Below are positions 36,601-47,890 of a DNA stretch of 54,366 bases, in pieces (the stretch's first letter is position 1; each line of letters begins with the position of its first letter). This stretch comes from Spirogloea muscicola. Lineage: Eukaryota; Streptophyta; Zygnematophyceae; Spirogloeales; Spirogloeaceae. The stretch lies in contig WELB01000195.1 in the NCBI GenBank assembly GCA_009602725.1, positions 6,460-60,825 of the forward strand, written 5' to 3'. The notes under the pieces are model-generated. The model was given only the letters and a program-made list of their open reading frames with translations. It had not been told where the DNA came from and made no database searches. Made by a program: the position numbers and the translations under genes.

Positions 36601-39600
36601 TTGCTAAGGTCCTCAAATGCTATGGTCTCACTGTCTGTACTGGGTGATACAGGGGCGTTTCCTGCTAGCCGCTGCCAGCGGGAGGGTTCTTGCAAGGTCA
36701 TTTGAATCCCTCCTATTCGTTGGAGATGACATATTGGCCGCTGAAACCCCGGCAGACAGTACTCCTAGCGATGCACCAATCATTTCTTGGACACGCCGAG
36801 AACTCTCAGTGCTGCTGGAGCATGTGCAGGTCCGCAGCTATTGCCCTATCTGTGGCCCTTGTCCATTGGCCAGTTGCACCACGATCCGCATGGGCCTTCT
36901 ATGTGTTTGATGATGTCAGATACTCTTGCTCGTCTTCCAATGGAGCAGGCTCATGTCGCACCGACAGATGTGGACCCAGCTGCAGGAGTTCAGTGGTTGC
37001 CACGAGTAAGGAGTAATGGAGGTGGGAGTCACACTCTGAGGCAGGCCCTGCTTCAGCAGGTTTTCCAGCCGTGCACCATGTACCTTCAGTTCAACCGGCA
37101 TAAGGGGGGAATGATGGGAGGCAAGGTGAAGTGCCAGATCCTCACTTGTTTTCCGGACTGTCAATGAAGAAGTCAGGCAACAGCCGTGCCTGTTGTGATT
37201 CTCCTGTAGGCAGAATGTTCCTGGGAGCACAAGGGCGTTCCTGCATGCCCACTCCACATTGTATCTAGTCCAGAAGAACCGTAGTATACACAACCACCAT
37301 ATGAAGTCTCTGCATTACATCTTACATCTAGACATGAGCATCGTGACAGTTAGCAGTTTGTCACGCTTTTCTGCAGGTGATGCCCCTCAAGGATTTATCA
37401 TTCAATGCGCCAGCCATTACTGCTACTATGACTTCTCGCCACTTTGCAATCATGCTCGATGTCATCTCCAACTTACTGCTTGCTCGTATGCCTAAGTAAG
37501 TCCTTGATTAAATATTGAGCAGCTCCCTGTGAATTTTGGTGAACAGTAGCACCTCTTGGAGCTTACTACCTTGAACTTGTCATTGCTTGCCATATGACTT
37601 GCTACTGTACTCCTTACCATTGTACTGCCATTGTTGGCACCTGAGTCTCTAGGCTCATGCCTGTTTGGTTATAGGTCAAAGAAACAGGGACCCTACAGTG
37701 ACCTGCACCTGGAAGATGAAGAAGAGGAGAGGCATGAGGTAGTACCAGATGGCATTGAATCGGTTGAGTTGGCCAAGATCAAGTTAGAAGTAGCGGAACG
37801 AGAGTGCCAACAATGCGCTGCAGATCTACGAGCAATGAAGCGAGCGCAATTTGTGAATGGATCTTTCAGGAGTTTAGAGAGTGTCAATACAGCAAGCAAG
37901 CTGTGGATGGTGTCAGCAGATTCGCGTGCTTTGGTGAGGCCATACCATGCTTATGCTGAGATCTAGGAAGTTTTACGAAGGTCATCCCGCTTCTCATAAG
38001 CTTCTGCATATCTCTTCTCGCGTTTCCAATTCTCTGGTCTTCTCCATGCATGCAGTTCCTCACTGTATACCTGACCTAAGCGCATCGAGTAGCAGTCAAT
38101 CATTAAGTATCAAGTGCAGTGTATGAACTGAACAATAGCCATGCTTTCACACTGCTCCCGCTTGTGTGGATGTGGATGCTTTTGGTAATAAATGCTTTGA
38201 GGTGAAGATGACCATGCTCTTCAAGCTAAGGCACTGACATGCTATTGTTGGAGATACATCTATACCTGCATATTGAGCTGGAGAGATATCTCACACCTGC
38301 AGTCAGACAACTGTTCAGGTACAAAGGCTGGAGATTGAGCTCAAAGCTAGATTTCAAGGCAGGAAGGCAGCCAGGATTGAGGTAATGTCAACTTTGCAGC
38401 AGGCTGCTCAAGCGCAGCAAGAGCAAGCCAAGCAGGCAAGCCCTGCCATGAGCATCTCACTGGCTCTCAACCGGGCGTGCTGGACTCTGATTGCGGATGG
38501 AGAAGCCTTTGCTGAAGCTCAAATCAATGGCCTCGTAAGCCTTTCATATAGTGCCTGACTCCATCTTCAGAGCTGTCAGTCGCCTGAATGGTTAATAGGC
38601 CAGTTGCTGTTCAGCACCAATTTGTCACCTTGCTAACCCAAAGAGGTGCACGAACACGGATTTGGATGACTAATATGGTACTGACAAGAAACATTTAAGC
38701 ACCTCTTATCATTCTTGATAGACCTCCCTGTGGCAAGATAAGAGCTCCCTGATTCATGTTGGACGCAGATGTTACACCTAGATCGGGACTTCAACGAGCT
38801 AGGAGTGGCTCGATTTGAAATCAAGCAATTTTTTGTGAGAAACAATCTCAAAACCGCTAAATATGAGATGCTCCTATCTGCCTGGAATCCTCCGCAGGAG
38901 TGGACAAGGTGAATTCCTGAGTCTGAGTGTCCGACATGTCAGACAATTGTAGGACTGCCTGTTTCACGTCAGAGTCAGAGAGTGGAGAGTGTCGCTCATT
39001 CTGTTTAAGCAGGATTGTGGCATGGGCCAAGATCTTGACATACCAGGAGTGGTTCTCACCTGCAGCATACTTGTGTCTACCAGTTCATAAGTAGACTATA
39101 TCTGCCATTTCAACCTCAGTATGGATCATAGATCTTTGCCTTGTAAGAATTTCAGTTGTGCAGGTAACAGAGCATCTGATATGCCTGTTGGTAGTGTATA
39201 TATATTTTTGTACACACTCACTCCAGAAAAGTGACTGTCATGATATAGGCAGTCCATGCTCAAGGTGGTGGGAAAGCATGGTGCTCCAGTTGATGGTGTG
39301 TCCCCAATTCTCACATTTGAGGTCAGTCGCCAAGCACTTTTGTTTAGATGTAACATACACAGCTTGTTCAAGTGTGTCCTCCATTGGTGTCATTGCAGCT
39401 GGTCTGGCAGTAGTACTGATATTTGAGGAGCGATTTTATGTGTGATTGTAATCATCAAAGACTACCAATGGGCGTACTTCTGAACAATCTCCCACTACAT
39501 ACAGGTGGAGATCCACCCTCTTCGCATCCACCTTATCGAGTCTATGTACAAGACCATGTGGGAGTATTTCTTCCCAAAAGAATTGGAAGACATTGATCAC

Positions 39601-42426
39601 AAATGGGTACCTTCGTAATTCTGAGCTGCACAAGAATGCCTATGATGGACTGATTTTGTATATGATCAAAGAGTGCATATGTCTGAAGTGCTTGTCAACT
39701 GCCAAAAATGCTGTCGTAGCATGGTAGCATGGTAGTTGACAAGTTCGGAAGCTAGCAGGCATTGTTGCATCATTGCACAGTGCGTGGTCAGGCTTTTGAA
39801 GGATCACGATAGATTGACAAGCTGGTTTCATATGTCAGGAGGCCTGGAGAGCTCCTACAGAAAGCACTGCACTGACTTCCCGGACAAGAAGAGGACGTGC
39901 AAGAAGCCGAAATGACGCGCTGCTTGCCACCTCCCTGCCTGAGAACCTGCCATCAGGCCAACTGCTACCTCCCCTCTACCCTCATGTCGATGCTGTAGCA
40001 GCTGATGTTGGGCAGCTCCAGCCTCATGTCAATGCTGAGGTAATCAGTATGTGCTGATCAAGTCAGCTGTTGACTTCCCTTCATTGGGAGCAACCCAGCT
40101 GGCCTCTCACATGAGCAATGACCCTTTGATCTATCCTGCATGACATCAAGCTGGCCACACCTGCCACAGGTGTCAATTTACAGTGGCAGACAGCACTTCT
40201 GTGCGTTGGTTCTTGTGTATTACTGACTCAACATAAATGCATCAAGCTGCAGAACATGAGATATAGCGGCATGTCCAGTGGCACAAGCAGCACTCAAAGG
40301 AGCCCGTCCAGGAGGTCGTACGACGCTTCCTCCAAGCTTCCAACTACGGAGCTCTACGACATGTATTCAACCAGAAGCGCACCTCTTGACCGAATGCTGG
40401 TAGCCACCTCGTTGACATCCGTATCTGTCCCAGCCTCCCCACTTGCGGAAGTCGAAAGGCGTCTGTCTAGCATGCCACTGACAGCAGATGGAACACCTTT
40501 AGAAAGGGACCATCTGTCGGCTGCTGGTGTGGTTAGCTTGGAGAGCTCGCCTTTGCGGGGGAGCCCTTTGAGCATGCCAGAGCAGAAATCTAAAGCTGGA
40601 CCATCGAAGGGGAAGGAGAAGAAGACTAAGAAGGAAGAGGCTAGACGGCCACCTCCAGGGCCTGTTATCAAGAAGAGGAAAGTCGTGCATATTCACCACA
40701 TCAAGATCAGCCAGGTTCGGAGCTATGCAATTCATTTGGCGGCCTTGCTCAGCAGAAATGAGTTTGCTGTATCAATGACTGACCTTTGGTAATTGCATTA
40801 TGACGACCAGTTCGACCTGACAAGAACAGGCAGTACTTTCCCGAGTCTCATCTCAATACTGATAGTGGCACTCAGGTCAAGTTTGCCCATGCATCTCAGC
40901 TTTGTCTAGTCACTTTATGTGATACGAAGAGCTGTTTGCATGGATTGACGATGTTTCCCCATCTATATGTTGGAGCAGGTGGAGCTGCTGGTGACGTATG
41001 AAGGCTCACGATTCCACGTCAGCAACGTCCGCCTTCTGATGGATACATTCACCAGGCTAGACTATCAAGGCACTTGGAAAGGTCTATTCTCAAAGATCAA
41101 GAAGCACATCATCTGGGGCGTCCTCAAGTCGGTGGCAGGCATGCAGGTCTGCTGACCACTACCTTTCTGGATCTTGAGCTGGCGCGTGACTGTCATCCAT
41201 TGCCTATTGCAGCTCACATGAAGCTGTGCTCGTGGTGGAAGATCTTGCACCTTCGTCTTTGTTGAGGACTTGAGAATGTAATGATCAGACCATCTTCACT
41301 TTATGATGTGTTGCCCTTATAGTGGACATAATAGTGGACAGTGTGGTCCTTCTACACAGTACTGAGGTTGCAGTGTTTTTGTCAGGGCAAAAAGTTCAAG
41401 GACCAGCTACCAGCTCTGCAGGACGACACTGCAGATGACAGTATCTCTGGCGAATCTGATGTTGGTTCCCACATGGGGAGCAATGCGTCACCCCAGCTGA
41501 GGTACTCCACATCTGGGCTCGGGGAATCTTTCCTCCTAGGCAGACTGCGGCGGCAGGGGGACAGAGCTGGCGAGAAGTTCGTCTCGTCGGTGAAAGCCAT
41601 CTTCCATAGCCAGCGGCGGAAGGCCAGAGCCATCCTGCGGCGGACAAGGGGCGGAGAGGCAGAGGGCTCTCCTTCATCCCTCAGGCTGTCTATGGCAGAA
41701 ATGTGAGCATCACATTCTATTGAAGACAAGCTTGATGTCTTTCAACCTGTTTATTGGCATCGGCTATACACTTATTGACCAGTTATACAGCTCAAAGCCT
41801 CAAGCCTAGTCTTGTGATTCAATGTGCAGCTCCCCTCAGCAGGTAGAGGATAGTACTGGACGAAGCTGGGATGCAACACTCGACCTCCAAAGGCTCCCCG
41901 CTGGCAATCAGGACAATGAGCACGAGGATATTGGCAGCTCAATGAGCAGCAAGGCTAAGTCACTGTTCCGGCGCCACTCGCTCAAGAAGCCAAGGCCTGC
42001 TCCATCGCGCTTGAGGAAAGGTAGAGCTAACGAAGCCCTGGTAACGCGACTTCCTGAAGCCTGACTTCCAAGTTGCACTGCGTGCAGTGACCTATACGAA
42101 TATTTGGGTTGTCTATAAGAGCCTTCTGTTTCCTCAATTGCAAGCTTTTTGCTTTTTGCATCAGCTTGCCGGGATGCCCACTGATGTTGCTGCAAGTGTT
42201 ATTGGAGAACTTGAGGTTCTGACTGTACCGGCATAACCCAGCTCTGTGTCGGTGTTTCCATCATTCTCAACTTGCACAGTAATCTGCTGTCTAAGATGCA
42301 TGTCTGGGGCTTTTCAGATGCAGGGCAATCCCAGCCAGTCGGACACACGCTCTCAGCCCCAACCCCTGATGTCAATGACGGATCGGACTGTTCCCAGCAC
42401 TGAAGTTTACACCATGTCAGCTTAGT
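27680..42426 (+). CDS. SABRE: SABRE/KIP (BLTP2, FMP27/Hobbit family) bridge-like lipid-transfer protein
   Basis: These giant proteins form a hydrophobic groove that carries lipids between the ER and other membranes; plant members control cell expansion and tip growth. Early exons are 27680-27750 (MASSPVHLLLLFLLLAIGSW, an ER anchor), 28011-28071 (RVKDVTVVFKK), 28180-28461, 28692-28936, 29173-29365, 29594-29767 and 29934-30011. A long exon ends at 32534 (DLSMEIEEEPIQ), and the next starts at 32746 with GWLDQHNRLLKKE. Later landmarks are the FMP27 GFWDV-type block (PLKFYSDSAWDVSHGDI, GYSVGW-like SVGWEPAIYGDVSYAFTVAL), LPWWDLMRYYSH, FMINIVQPQFNLQSPN, GRFLLAAASGRVLARSF, AHVAPTDVDPAAGVQWLP, LSFNAPAITATMTSRHF, EVVPDGIESVELAKIKLE, HPLRIHLIESMYKTMWEYFF and, near the end, KISQVELLVTYEGSRFHVS and HIIWGVLKSVAGMQGKKFKD. 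The order matches plant SABRE throughout. The final exon is probably 42318-42426 (MQGNPSQ...TMSA). Some internal exon edges were not resolved. No break is evident. Confidence 0.93.
30094..30192. repeat. Two adjacent micro-duplications in a SABRE intron
   Basis: GTGCAGTATGAAGGCTATC occurs twice in tandem, and ~35 bases on, AAGTGCTGCCCACCCCTTTT occurs twice in tandem. Both are perfect direct repeats of about 20 bases. Confidence 0.9.
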
Positions 42427-43537
42427 GTTTGCTGATCGAGCTGAAAACTAGCTGGTATTTTGCACACTAAAGGGCTGTAGATCTAGGTACCAGGTGAATA
42501 GTCAGGTGAGGGCGTTACTTACTTAGCAAGTAAGTAAATTTTGCCAATCAAAGACAGTGGCCACTTTGTGGATACTCGGTCCTAGGATGTCACTAGCGTG
42601 AGATCGACATTGATGTTTACAATGTACATGCATAGGAGGTTTGCTGTTGACAAGTGGTGGAGCATACAATAGGTCACACCTCTCTGGCTGAGGTGCTTTG
42701 TGGCAGTTGTGACGAAAATTGCAAACCTCTGCTTAGAATCAGTCACTTCGGGGCACAGATTGTGGCCACCTTTAAAAATGTTGTGTCTCAGTAGATCCAG
42801 CTACCTACGGTAGCTCTCATGAGGACTATCAAATACGGGGTACAAGTAGCTGCCGGAATATTTGTAGCCAGCAAAGCAGCCAAGGAAACTACTGAGTGAC
42901 CTTATTGACCTGCTCCATTTATTGTAACAGTGAGAGGCCATTATTGCCGAGGCGCAAAACTGCCAATCGACACCACTAACGGCAAGCTGGGCTTCGAGCT
43001 ACAAACCTCGACTGGTTGAGCCCAAGAGCCAGGTAAGCACTGCAATGTGCAACCAATCGCTAAAGGCGACCTCTGAGAAGGAGGGGCCCAAGGAAGGTAA
43101 GGACATAGTCAACAATCAACTAGTGTATAAGCTGAACACTCAACGCTCCTCGCAGGAGCAGAGAGCTGGCAGCAGGTGCGTCAGGGAGCCAAGCCCTTTA
43201 TACGGACAACCGCCACTCAGTACATCCACTCCAAGGGCAACTCCAGGCTCGGCATTCGCACAATGGCTGGCGAATAGGAAAAAGAATCACCGACAGCCGG
43301 CCTTGGCGTCATTGGCATTGGCATACCCGAGTCTGGCCTGCAAGTGTACATGCTCGTCCTCTCTGCAGGGGCAGGGTATGCATCACCGCAAATCAGAACC
43401 TTTATGGTGAAGCCCCAGACTAGAAGTGTGAAGCCCCGTTGTTAGGCCATGCTGAGGTCAGACCAGCAAGGTAATGGTGCAGTGTTTGTCAAAAATCATG
43501 GAGAGACCATCACCACTACATTTGCAATAAAAGTAAA
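42427..43537. other. Spacer with a doubtful small gene
   Basis: Two possible plus-strand exons are seen: ~42930-43032 (EAIIAEAQNCQSTPLTASW..., followed by a GTAAGC donor) and ~43157-43410 (EQRAGSRCVREPSPLYGQ..., after a CTCGCAG acceptor). All three frames of the second are partly open and no family is recognised, so I do not call a gene. Confidence 0.3.
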
Positions 43538-44631
43538 TCAGGAGTTTTGAAGCGCACCACTGTGCCGTGGCTTTGAGGGATGTCGGACCACAGGCGTTGC
43601 CGGCACCGCAGGTTGCGTGACCTGGTTGTTCTTGATGTCAAGGTTGAGGGCCTCCAGAACGCGTGCGGGCACGAGCACGGTGGAGCAAGCTGGTGCAGTA
43701 GGCAGCGGTGCAATGGTCAGCAACCTTTGCCTTTACAATAGTGATAGGCTAGCTTCCACAAGCAGCAATCCTGTCAATCGATGTCAGTGCCACCAGCCAC
43801 TCGTCCGGGCTTGATGGTCGACATAACCCAGCAGGTGCACTGCCAGGCAACTCACAGGGCTTGCGTGCTGCGGTTGCAACTGCGCCGCCCGGGATAAAGA
43901 CGCCGGTGCCGGAACTGATGCCGTCTTGACCCGCCCGTGGGGGGCCCAGAAAGACCGCGGTCATGACGTTGCCGCCGCCAGGAAGCAGGCCGGTGGCGAG
44001 ACCCCCATCGCTGCCGCCCACACCGCCTGGCCGGAGCCGCTGCGGAGGGGCGCCGCGCTCATAAAGAGCGCCAGCAGGTATCGTCTGCGGCAAGAGCGGC
44101 TGCTGCTTCCTCCCTCCTCCGGCATGGGCGCCGCTGCGACCCCGCCGCGAGCCACGCCTGCCAGGGGCGGTCCCCAGAAGGGGCGGCAGCGCCTCCTCCG
44201 CGAGCCACACTCCAGGCGCGCCCGTTGCTGGCGGCCAGTCCCGGCCGAGGCTTCGGACTTGGCCAGCAGCGGCGTGCAGGAGCTCCCAGGGGTCCGCGTG
44301 CTCGCGGGCGAGCACCGACGTCGGCGACGAGGAGCAGCTGCTGGAGCAGGACGGAGACGGCGACGGCGTGGGAGGCGGCCGCGGCGCCGGCAACTGCGAC
44401 GGCAGCAGAGCCGGCAGCTGCAGCGGCCAGCCGGCAGGAGGCAGTGGCTGGCGGCGGCCGCCGCCGGCCAAGAGCAGCGGGCCGCCAGCAGAGGCGGCGG
44501 GGACGGCGGCGGTGGCGGGGGCTGCTGACGGGAATGTCGCCCAGATGCTCGGAGCGGCAATGGCGGCGGCGGTGTACGGTGCCTGCCACGAGAAGGCGGT
44601 TGCAGATTTTGGGGTGCCAGTCAGGAGCTAG
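43538..44631 (-). CDS. Plant-type GTGVFLP-motif protein, function unknown
   Basis: One long exon (about 44631-43776) and a C-terminal exon (to 43538) are seen. Near the C-terminus are VMTAVFLGPP, SGTGVFIPGG, SSPDEW and then ACSTVLVPARVLEALNLDI. From memory, a land-plant family of uncharacterised proteins shares the same order: x-M-x-A-V-F-L-G, GTGVFLPR, P-x-E-W and STVLLPARVVQALNL. The rest is Pro/Gly/Ala-rich low complexity with IWATFPSAAP near the exon start and SWQAPYTAA before it. The upstream edge is a probable acceptor (TTGCTAG), so a first exon with the start codon is missing or unrecognised; a repeat lies just upstream at 44648. The exact intron between the two exons is uncertain. Confidence 0.6.
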
Positions 44632-44647
44632 CAAGAGACTCTTCCAG

Positions 44648-44735
44648 TAGAGGGCGATGGCTGTGATCAGCCAGCCCAGGGAAAAAATCTACGAACGGAT
44701 AGAGTTCCAAGGGGCCTGAAAAGCGCTGAAGCAGA
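44648..44735 (+). repeat. Divergent hairpin module
   Basis: GGCTG-TGAT-CAGCC is followed by AGCCCAGGGAAAAAATC and then AGGGGCCTGAAAAGCGCTGAAG. The order matches the main module (hairpin, A-run, GGGGCC, GCGCT) with many substitutions. Confidence 0.6.
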
Positions 44736-45834
44736 GAGAGCCAGCACCCAAGTGGGGGAGGGAAACGGACGCCAGTCGGGGGCCTGGAGTCAGACCTGCC
44801 TCACGGGGCCGCAGAGGAGCTCGGGCGTGCAGCAGCGGGAAGCGGGAGGGCCCGCCACGGAGACGGAGCCGCAGCCGCAGCTGCTGCCGGCGCAAGGTGC
44901 TGCTCGCCAGGCCGCCTCCCCGTCCCACCTCCAGTTGCTCTCACCGTCGGCGCTGCCGCCGCCGACGCCGGCGGCGTCGTCGTCGTCCAGGGCCACGGCA
45001 GCGGCGCGNCAGGTCTGCGCCATGGCGCGGCAACGGTGGCGGCGGCGGCGGCGGCAGCGGGGCGGTGGGGGGGGTCCCCGTGGCTATGGCGGCGGCGAGG
45101 GCGGCGGCGGATGGCGGATGGAGCTCCCGGGCCGCCGCCACGCTTTTGGTGGGTGCCCAGCTCGCCCGCCGCCTGACCTACCCTCCCTCTTCCCCGGGGG
45201 GGGCCAGGTGGAAGGGCGGGACAGGCGTACGGCCAGAGCCCCGCCCAGTCATTGATGTCCGTACTGTTCCGTACGGGCCGCCGCATCTTGGGGCGGGTGG
45301 GGCCGCGCAGCCGGCCGCGCCCCGCCGAACGTCGGGCGAGCGCTGCGCCGACACGTGGCCAGCATTCAATCTCCAGAGGTTGGGGGCCCGCCTGACAAAG
45401 CCCCACCCGACGACCTACCGTCGGGCGCAGTCCGGGGGAGGAGGGGGGGTGGATTCGTCGGGCGCGAAAAGGGCCCGCACTGTTAGGGGGGATCGTCGGG
45501 CGGCGGCGGCCCGACGTGGCGCGGCCTCGCCAGCGCGGCGGCCCAGTGGGCCCCGCCCCCCGGCCCAACGTGCGGCGGCGTAACGGCGGGCGTTGTGCGC
45601 CGTCGGATGGACCCCGCTTTCGTCGTTGGCTGCGCCGCAGCTGGGGGACCCTGGCCCTGCGGCCGGGCCCCGGGGCGACGTGGCGGCCCCGACGGCGGCG
45701 GCGGCAACCCCCTGTCAGCCGTCACACGTCAGGGGACTGGCTGTGGCCGCCGAGAACGCGGGTGGGCCCAGCCTGCCCTGGGTCCTGGGAGCATGCTTCT
45801 GCTTCGCTTGGCCCCGCTTCAATTTCGTGCGCAC
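44736..45834. other. Very GC-rich spacer with an assembly gap and a repeated 9-mer
   Basis: An N lies at 45009. CGTCGGGCG occurs four times between about 45329 and 45503, with CCCGACG in inverse orientation nearby. One copy overlaps TTTTCGCGCC (inverse strand), an E2F-like site. Long open frames exist on both strands but are low-complexity, overlapping and unlike any family I know. Confidence 0.5.
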
Positions 45835-46440
45835 CGCGCGCCTTCGCTCTGGCCATTGATGTACACGGGGCCTTCGGCGGTGGCTGGTTGCATCCTCCAG
45901 CAGCTTGCCCAGGAGGCCATCGAGCGGCGGCAGGGTTCGCCAGGCTTCAATGCTGCCGGCTCCCTCGCGCAGGTCTTTCGGTGGTTGTTCCAGCCCCTAT
46001 TCTCAATGGGCGAGCACTTTCTTCTTTCGGATGAGGCTGGCGGTGTCGCTACAGCGCTCTTTGGCTTAGCGCTTCCCCTGGCCCCCTTCTCGTATTCTGT
46101 TCATTCTTTCTTTGGGCTGGCTCTTCCAGCCCCTATTCTCAATGGGCGAGCACTTTCTTCTTTTGTTTCATGCGGCCACGCGCGCGCTGGCCGTGCTATA
46201 TGGCTCCTGCTTCCAGGTTTCGGCAGAGTGCCGCTTTTCCTGCTCCGAGTTACTCTAATCTGCTGTTGCTCACACGTGGATACTGAGCATCCATCGGCAT
46301 CTCCCTCTGCACCGTCTTGCACTTTGTAGTGTAGTCCTTTTCGGCATTTCTTTCTTTGGCTTTGAATATTGTCCATTCTTTTTGGGTTGGCTTTAACAGC
46401 CCCTCTTCTCTCTATGGGCGGGCACTTTCTTCTCTCTTCC
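45835..46440 (+). mobile_element. Retroelement 3' end, copy 7, with two nested hairpin modules
   Basis: The coding segment matches copy 5 (ALAIDVHGAFGGGW, EAIERRQGSPGFNAAGSLAQ) and ends LLLTRGY-stop near 46287. The tail is that of copy 5. Two hairpin modules interrupt it: one at about 45982-46030 and one at about 46072-46178 (both inverse relative to the copies at 20 and 25.7 kb). Comparison with copy 5 gives exact insertion points. Another module relative ends the tail (about 46345-46435). Confidence 0.8.
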
Positions 46441-47190
46441 CTTGCCCCCAATTGGGAGTGCCACTTCTTCTGCAGGCTGGCCCCTGACAGCCATGGCTTG
46501 ATTCTGATTTGTACTTGCTCATTCGAGGTTGTTGAGGCGCCTCTTGCTGACGTCTTGGAGACCACTATCCTACTTCTTACGCCATCCGGCCCGTTCAGGC
46601 TTCCGTCAGGACGACGCCAACTAGTCATTCTGACTTGCACTTACTAGAGGTTATTGAGAGCCCAACTACTGACGTCTTAAAGACCAGTGTCCTGCTTTTT
46701 GCGCCGGCCCTTTTAGACCTTGTTCATTCCTTTGGGCTTCGTAGCTGCTAAGCGTTTTTGGCCCCCTCGAACCTGGAGAGCCACTTCTCTCACAGCCACT
46801 GCGGTCATTTTGAAAATTTAAACCTAAACCCCCTTAGCCAACTCATTACCACGTTACCAGAACATTTGTAGGCTAGAAGTGGCCTTTCCTTCAATTTCAT
46901 GCGCACCGCACGCCTTCTCTCACCTTTGAGCTGGCCTCTCACAGCCATTGCCGTACATTAGAAGAGCCGTCTTCTTTAGATTCAGATTTCTATTTAGATG
47001 GGACTCTCCGTTCGCCTGCAGGCTACATGGCTACGATTTCCGGCTTCTTTTGGGGTTACTGAGCTACCATCGCCTTGGCCTCCAATTGTGCCTGCACGGT
47101 CAGCGGATGCGATAATGTGCACTTCCTGTGAGAAATGCACATTGGATGCCTATTGAGCTGTCCATTCATGTCCTGTAAGCAGGTGCCTTC
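46441..47190. mobile_element. Degenerate retroelement tail fragments
   Basis: About 46590-46740 matches the end of copy 6 (CTTCCGTCAGG...GACGACGCCAAC, then SDLHLL-like codons, GACGTCTTAAAG and CCTTGTTCATTCCTTTGGGC). Weaker hairpin-like pieces (GGCTGGCCCCTGACAGCC near 46482; GCTGGCCTCTCACAGCC near 46930) occur on both sides. The rest shows nothing recognisable. Confidence 0.5.
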
Positions 47191-47890
47191 TCGGCATTGG
47201 GAGGAGCTTCTGCATCAAGTTGGCAGGTTGTCAGTGACGACAGATATGTAGCAATTTGCAGAACTTTTGGTGCAGGATGTCACAGCCACATTACGGATGC
47301 CAATACTTCTGAGATGGCGAGTCACCCTGTACTACCTGGCGGAGGCCGACGAGCCTTGGTTGACGTGGTGGTGACGGAGGCATACAAGAGTTCGGCTTCG
47401 ACGCACATTGGCCACGCAGTGGGAGGTGCTGAGCAGAGAAACAGCAGGAAGCTCCGACATTACTCTGACTACCCCCGCAGCGACCACCTCCTACCGGCGG
47501 CAATCGACACTTTCGGCTGCATCGGCCCTTGCTTCCACACCTTACTGGAGAATATTGCAAGTTCGGTATATGCTCGACGTGAGCATATGCTTCCAGCACA
47601 GATGGGCATGCCGGCAGCCTACTTGTCATTCTTGCGTCGCCGAGTGTCAGCTTGTCTGCAGCGAGCTCAGGCTCATGCATTGCATCAGAAAGCTGGTCGG
47701 GCCTTAGCTGGTAGTTCAAGAGCTTGTCGATTGCCGTCCAGTATTCGAGCATCAGTTTGCGACCTCTATGTGCTGACTCGTGGTTACTGAGCGGGTCAGC
47801 TTAGCAGCAGGTGACGTACATTTGTCAATGTGCTTGCCTATGTACTTGGCCACATATGGCCTCCCCATCTCTTAATACACACGCATTTCT
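47190..47890 (+). mobile_element. Retroelement 3' end, copy 8 (open frame)
   Basis: A 197-residue frame (47197-47790) holds RRALVDVVVTEAY, GHAVGGAEQR, LRHYSDYP, IDTFGCIGPCFHTLL, LPAQMGMPAAYLSFLRRR and the end YVLTRGY-stop. The tail (GTGCTTGCCTATGTACTTGG, then CCACATATGGCC) matches copies 1-3. The stop-codon hairpin (47772-47800) differs from copy 3 in both arms yet still pairs. Confidence 0.8.

Noticed and set aside
46800-46840. Second telomere-like site (CCTAAACCCCCTTA)
   Set aside because: Only one imperfect unit, well within chance expectation.
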